Below are positions 60,579 to 64,000 of a stretch of 64,000 nt of DNA, one piece after another (position 1 is the stretch's first letter; each line of letters begins with the position of its first letter). Made by a program: the position numbers and the translations under genes. Origin of the DNA: an uncultured Lachnospiraceae bacterium. GTDB taxonomy: Bacteria; Bacillota; Clostridia; Lachnospirales; Lachnospiraceae. The notes beneath the pieces were generated by a model. It had not been told where the DNA came from. It did not search any database and was given only the letters and a program-made list of their open reading frames with translations. The DNA lies in assembly GCA_910586205.1 (NCBI GenBank), contig CAJUGD010000009.1, forward strand, positions 57,648 to 121,647, written 5' to 3'.

Positions 60579-61913
60579 ATGAATATGAAACCAACCAACA
60601 AATGGGCAAGCAAAATGGGCTTTATCCTGGCAACTGCCGGAGCTGCCATCGGCCTGGGGAACCTGTGGAAATTCCCCTATCTTATGGGACGCAACGGCGG
60701 TTTTCCCTTTCTTGCCGCTTATCTTTTCTTTATCTGCCTTTTAGGCGTCCCGGTTATGATCACGGAGATGTCCCTGGGACGAAAAACCGGCCACAATCCG
60801 GTTCTGGCCTATGACACTGTACATGCACGGGCACGGACTGCAGGCTATTTCGGAGTCCTGGCTGCCTTTTTTATCTTGTCCTACTATGCAGTTATCGGCG
60901 GATGGATCATCAAATATTTTATCAGCTACACCTTTACGGCTCAGGCGCCCACGGATTTTAATGCCTTTATCGGCCATCCCACAGAGCCTCTTTTCTGGTT
61001 CTTCCTTTTTATGCTTCTTACCGGATTGATCTGCTATTTCGGGGTAAGCGGCATTGAGAAAGCCAGTAAATTCATGATGCCTGCCCTTTTTATCATTCTG
61101 CTGGCCATCATCCTTCGAGGCGTAACCATGCCGGGAGCATCTAAGGGGCTTGCCTTTATCTTCTCCCCAAAACTGGGAGATTTTGACCTTAATTCTGTCA
61201 GCGCTGCTCTTGGACAGGTCTTCTATTCCCTCAGCCTGTGTATGGGAATCACGATTACTTATGGAAGCTATCTGAGCAAGGATGTTGACATTCCCAAGGG
61301 TTGCATGCAGATTGCCCTTTTAGATACCTGTATGGCAGTACTGGCCGGCATTGCCATCTTTCCGGCTGTATTTTCCTGCGGTCTGGAACCGGCCTCCGGC
61401 CCAGGGCTGATCTTTGTCACTCTCCCGAAAGTGTTTGAAGCCATGGCAGGCGGTTCTATCTTCGCTGCTTTGTTCTTCTTGCTGGTGTTTTTTGCCGCTG
61501 TCACCAGCGCAGTGGCTCTCCTTGAGGTGTCTGTGTCCTTTGTTATGGGGAACTGGCACTGGAGCCGCAGGAAATCCGTGCTGAGCCTGTCTTGTGCCAT
61601 CTTCCTGTTAGGCATTCCCAGCTCCCTGTCCTTTGGCCCCTTATCAGGAATCTCGATTTTAAACTACAACATTTTTGATTTTGTGTGTATGCTGACAGAT
61701 AATATTTTCCTTCCTTTGGGCGGAATCTTTATGTGCTATTATATTGGCTGGAAGTGGACTCCTGCCCTGCTGGTGGAGGAAATAGAGCATGGCAGAAAAG
61801 CCTTTCCTCTTGCAAAGCTCTGGCTGTTTTTGATTCGCTTTGTGGTGCCGGTTATGGTGATTATTGTATCCCTGACAGGGTTTTTCAGTATTTATCAGAC
61901 AGTAAGCTCTTAG
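60579..61913 (+). CDS. Sodium-dependent neurotransmitter-symporter-family (NSS) transporter
   Basis: LeuT/MhsT-type Na+-coupled transporter of 444 residues with about eleven hydrophobic segments. The TM1 signature is unmistakable: WASKMGFILATAGAAIGLGNLWKFPYLMGRNGG, followed by VPVMITEMSLGRKTG. Bacterial relatives carry tryptophan, tyrosine or other amino acids; the specificity is not visible. GGGGG lies 4 bases before the ATG. It ends before a long hairpin (61972-62014). Confidence 0.93.
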   Translation: MNMKPTNKWASKMGFILATAGAAIGLGNLWKFPYLMGRNGGFPFLAAYLFFICLLGVPVMITEMSLGRKTGHNPVLAYDTVHARARTAGYFGVLAAFFILSYYAVIGGWIIKYFISYTFTAQAPTDFNAFIGHPTEPLFWFFLFMLLTGLICYFGVSGIEKASKFMMPALFIILLAIILRGVTMPGASKGLAFIFSPKLGDFDLNSVSAALGQVFYSLSLCMGITITYGSYLSKDVDIPKGCMQIALLDTCMAVLAGIAIFPAVFSCGLEPASGPGLIFVTLPKVFEAMAGGSIFAALFFLLVFFAAVTSAVALLEVSVSFVMGNWHWSRRKSVLSLSCAIFLLGIPSSLSFGPLSGISILNYNIFDFVCMLTDNIFLPLGGIFMCYYIGWKWTPALLVEEIEHGRKAFPLAKLWLFLIRFVVPVMVIIVSLTGFFSIYQTVSS

Positions 61914-61971
61914 CATTAGAATAGATTTGTTTATTTGAATTTATAAAGCAGCTTAATGATTCTATGTATTA

Positions 61972-62014
61972 TAAGTCTGTCAGACATACCTTGAATGTAT
62001 GTCCGGCAGACTTA
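61972..62014. terminator. Hairpin after the NSS gene
   Basis: TAAGTCTGTCAGACATA and TATGTCCGGCAGACTTA pair at 15 of 17 positions with a 9-base loop, 58 bases after the NSS stop. The plus strand continues TTGTCACTTATTG and the minus strand has TATAATAC; the U-tract is weak. It lies between converging genes and probably ends both. Confidence 0.55.
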
Positions 62015-62087
62015 TTGTCACTTATTGTAAATATTCCATGAGTCCATTGTCATCCGTCCCGCCTTTAATCACCCCCTCTAAAGCAGA

Positions 62088-62540
62088 TCAGGAAAACACC
62101 GTATGCTGCCGCCTGTACCCGTCATTGTCCTTCTGACTCAGCTCTCTCTCCACCTGAGCCAGCTCCCCCTCTAAAGATCTTCTTTTCCCTTCATCTTCTT
62201 CCGTGCGGAGCTGGCTCTCCAACTCCTTTTTCCTTTTCTTCAGCTTTTCGATCTCCCGGTCCACCTTATCTGTATTGCCTGTGCACTTTTCTGTTTTTGG
62301 GCCGGAATCCTTATTTTTGAGACCATCGTTATCCGGCTTTTTCTCTGGTTCTCCTACCTTGTTTTTGTCTTCTTCCAGGGAATCGCCGGCTTTTTCCGGA
62401 ATATACTGGTCCAAATCCGGTTTTCTCCCGCTGTTCCTTAATGCCTTTTCTTCCTTTTGCTCCTGGGGCTCTGCCTTTTTATCCTGGCCTTCTCTTATTC
62501 CGGAAGCATAGTCCATTGGTCTTGCATCTACTCTGATCAT
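62088..62540 (-). CDS. Highly charged protein of unknown function
   Basis: I do not recognise this 150-residue protein. Start ATG 62540 has AAGGAGG 4 bases upstream. The N-terminus MIRVDARPMDYASGIREGQD is followed by a Lys/Glu/Asp/Pro-rich disordered-looking region and a C-terminal coiled coil (about 95-140; EIEKLKKRKKELESQLRTEE). No signal peptide or membrane segment. It may be a scaffold or a flagellar/secretion-associated protein, but nothing in the window shows which. Confidence 0.65.
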   Translation of the reverse strand: MIRVDARPMDYASGIREGQDKKAEPQEQKEEKALRNSGRKPDLDQYIPEKAGDSLEEDKNKVGEPEKKPDNDGLKNKDSGPKTEKCTGNTDKVDREIEKLKKRKKELESQLRTEEDEGKRRSLEGELAQVERELSQKDNDGYRRQHTVFS

Positions 62541-62653
62541 ACTTCTTCCTCCTTGTCTGAACAATTCATTACCGTTTTTAGTTTATCATCTTCTTATGGA
62601 ATTTCAATCTTTCTGACATGAGCTGCTGTTTTATGGTAATGAAATGTTACTGT

Positions 62654-63925
62654 TCACACACAATGTTCCATGTTCAAAAGCACATGCAGGGAAAACCATT
62701 CTTCTGTCTTTTCCGTCAACATGGCTCCGCGATATTTTTCTGCCGCTGCCTTTATGTTGAAAAGCCCGGTTCCCGCAGGCAAAAGAGGCCCCGGGCTGCA
62801 TGTATTGCCAAACTCCAAATGATAAAAATCCCCCTGCATCTCTCCTATGACGCAGATCCGCTTTTCCCTGTCAAGCTTCTCACAGGCTGTTATGGCATTA
62901 TCCAATCCATTGGCAAAGATCACACACCAGTCAAAATCATCGATTCCACTGTCCTTTGGCAATATGGCAGAAACCTCCCATTGGATTTTCCTGGCCCCGG
63001 CCAGCTCCAGCTTTTCTCCCAGCAAAACATCCACTGCCGGATTGCCTGTGTGACAGGGAAGGGAAAGAGCTGAAGCCGTGGTTTCCAGCTTTTTCAGATA
63101 TTCCTTTGCCTCATGGATCTTCCCGCCGCCCAAAAGGCCGTCCAGCACCAAAAAATGGTTCTTCACATCATGCCGGAAAGACCGGGTTCTCTCATACCGG
63201 TTCCTGGCTTCTGCAACATATGTTTTCTGTGCCCGGGCTGCCTGCTCCAGAGAGTCAAGTTCTGCCTGAATCCGGAAGCTGCGGCAGGTATGCTCATAAG
63301 CATACAATGTACCGATCAGCGCCCCCATGCCCATGACCTGAAGCATCAGCAGTACAAGATGCTTTGTTGGCTCTGATTTTGCGGGAACATAGGAATAGGA
63401 GGTCTGGAGAATATATATCTCCGCAGAAAAGAAAAATAATCCGGACATCAGAAGAATCCGAACACAGTGGGCAGACACCACCTCTTTTAAGGATAAAAAC
63501 CGTAAAATCAATCCATAACAGCCAGCACAGAGAAAGACAGAAATCCATGCTGCCAAAACAATCAGAATATACAGCCAGACTCCTCTCAGTGCAGGAGGAA
63601 TCACCATGGCTTCCAGGGAATTTGTCATGCCAAAGGAAAGCTGGGATACATACACAGCCAGGACAGCGGACGTTAAGGAGACAGACCGGCTGTTTCCCAT
63701 GAAAAGACACACACCAAACAGGGCGGCTGCCTCTGCTCCTTCCGCCAGAATATCCCCCCATTCTCCATAGGAAAAAAGTATCTGAATGATCCCCAGCAGA
63801 AAAAAATATCCTGCAAAATACTGCGGCTTTTTTTCCTTCCCGGTCAGACAGCACACAAACCAAATATGAAGAACACTCAGCCAGACAATCGTAAAGCATT
63901 CAAGGAACAAGCTGAACCAATCCAT
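62654..63925 (-). CDS. GHKL-type sensor histidine kinase
   Basis: AgrC-like sensor kinase, 423 residues. About six hydrophobic segments fill residues 1-220; the dimerisation/phospho-acceptor helix has SFRHDVKNHFLVLDGLL, and the ATPase domain has FANGLDNAITACEKL, with a glycine box around GTGLFNIKAAAEKYRGAM. The family pairs with LytTR regulators, and a gene ends 18 bases upstream on the same strand, possibly that partner. AAAGGATG precedes the ATG. The 113-base gap downstream shows no peptide-signal gene. Confidence 0.9.
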   Translation of the reverse strand: MDWFSLFLECFTIVWLSVLHIWFVCCLTGKEKKPQYFAGYFFLLGIIQILFSYGEWGDILAEGAEAAALFGVCLFMGNSRSVSLTSAVLAVYVSQLSFGMTNSLEAMVIPPALRGVWLYILIVLAAWISVFLCAGCYGLILRFLSLKEVVSAHCVRILLMSGLFFFSAEIYILQTSYSYVPAKSEPTKHLVLLMLQVMGMGALIGTLYAYEHTCRSFRIQAELDSLEQAARAQKTYVAEARNRYERTRSFRHDVKNHFLVLDGLLGGGKIHEAKEYLKKLETTASALSLPCHTGNPAVDVLLGEKLELAGARKIQWEVSAILPKDSGIDDFDWCVIFANGLDNAITACEKLDREKRICVIGEMQGDFYHLEFGNTCSPGPLLPAGTGLFNIKAAAEKYRGAMLTEKTEEWFSLHVLLNMEHCV

Positions 63926-63943
63926 GATATTTCATCCTTTCCA

Positions 63944-64000
63944 TCAGAATATTCCTTCGTTCTTCCTCTCCTTCATGCGGCGCAGAAGAACCTGGGTCAG
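63944..64000 (-). CDS. C-terminal fragment of an upstream gene, partial
   Basis: The last 18 codons of a minus-strand reading frame (ending LLRRMKERKNEGIF-stop at 63944) run in from the right edge, 18 bases before the kinase start. A regulator partner of the kinase (LytTR type) is expected here, but too little sequence is present to tell. Confidence 0.45.
   Translation of the reverse strand: MTQVLLRRMKERKNEGIF

Noticed and set aside
1..64000. tRNA, rRNA, transposase, integrase or prophage genes
   Set aside because: None could be recognised on either strand; the genes are chromosomal housekeeping, transport and regulation.

Overview
The window looks like chromosome of an anaerobic, spore-forming Firmicute of the class Clostridia, most probably a Lachnospiraceae (Clostridium cluster XIVa) member. 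This is an inference from gene content and order: a sporulation sigma factor G, a YlmC/YmxH-type sporulation gene, CodY, the order tig-clpP-clpX-lon-ysxC, the order yifB/comM-dprA-topA-codY, and sugar ABC loci fused to a YesM/YesN-type two-component system. Base composition is moderate and even. I see no rRNA, tRNA, CRISPR, transposase, phage or plasmid gene. About 57 protein genes are supported, most of them on the minus strand.

Layout. 1-4600: argS (cut by the left edge), aroK, efp, yqeG, nrdR and a ylmC-type gene broken by a one-base shift in an A9 tract, with its start codon inside a perfect 15-bp hairpin. 4683-7877: the methionine ABC transporter metN-metI-metQ. It is preceded by its own promoter, a 32-residue leader peptide with ten Met codons, and an intrinsic terminator overlapped by an alternative pairing. 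7911-13593: codY, topA, dprA, comM. 13832-16241: a DUF4130/radical-SAM pair (putative DNA repair) whose promoter is bracketed by two LexA-like boxes. 16473-17768: sigG facing mgsA across a bidirectional terminator; mgsA has a near-perfect CodY box upstream. 17923-24624: the ysxC-lon-clpX-clpP-tig quality-control cluster. 24914-25721: a CYTH phosphatase and a small coiled-coil membrane protein. 25866-35311: galactose/glucose ABC transporter mglBAC, two further sugar-binding proteins, a sensor kinase and an AraC-type response regulator. 35333-41103: an orphan CobD-like aminotransferase, hemZ, an MBL hydrolase and rel. 41318-44707: small unknown genes, a YCII protein, and a MATE exporter with its MarR regulator and a shared operator motif. 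44781-47577: a polar amino-acid ABC transporter with a leader terminator. 47627-57628: a run of RNA-modifying enzymes (RluA-type, RsuA-type, RsmF-type), YgiQ, SDR, HAD phosphatase, lipase and a LysR regulator. 57810-61913 (plus strand): AGCS alanine symporter, Rrf2 regulator, TcdA, NSS transporter. 62088-64000: a charged protein of unknown role and a GHKL sensor kinase, with the tail of another gene at the right edge.

How it fits together. Much of the window is nutrient uptake (methionine, galactose/glucose, polar amino acids, alanine, a further NSS amino-acid substrate) beside nutrient sensors (CodY, Rel, YesMN with accessory binding proteins). Regulation is unusually legible in the DNA: leader-peptide attenuation for methionine, a CodY box at mgsA, LexA boxes at the radical-SAM pair, twin MarR operators at the MATE exporter, and a palindrome behind the Rrf2 promoter.

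The most novel item is the Met-rich leader peptide with a mutually exclusive antiterminator/terminator in front of metNIQ. It would sense charged Met-tRNA by ribosome stalling in a group usually credited with SAM riboswitches and T-boxes for this job.
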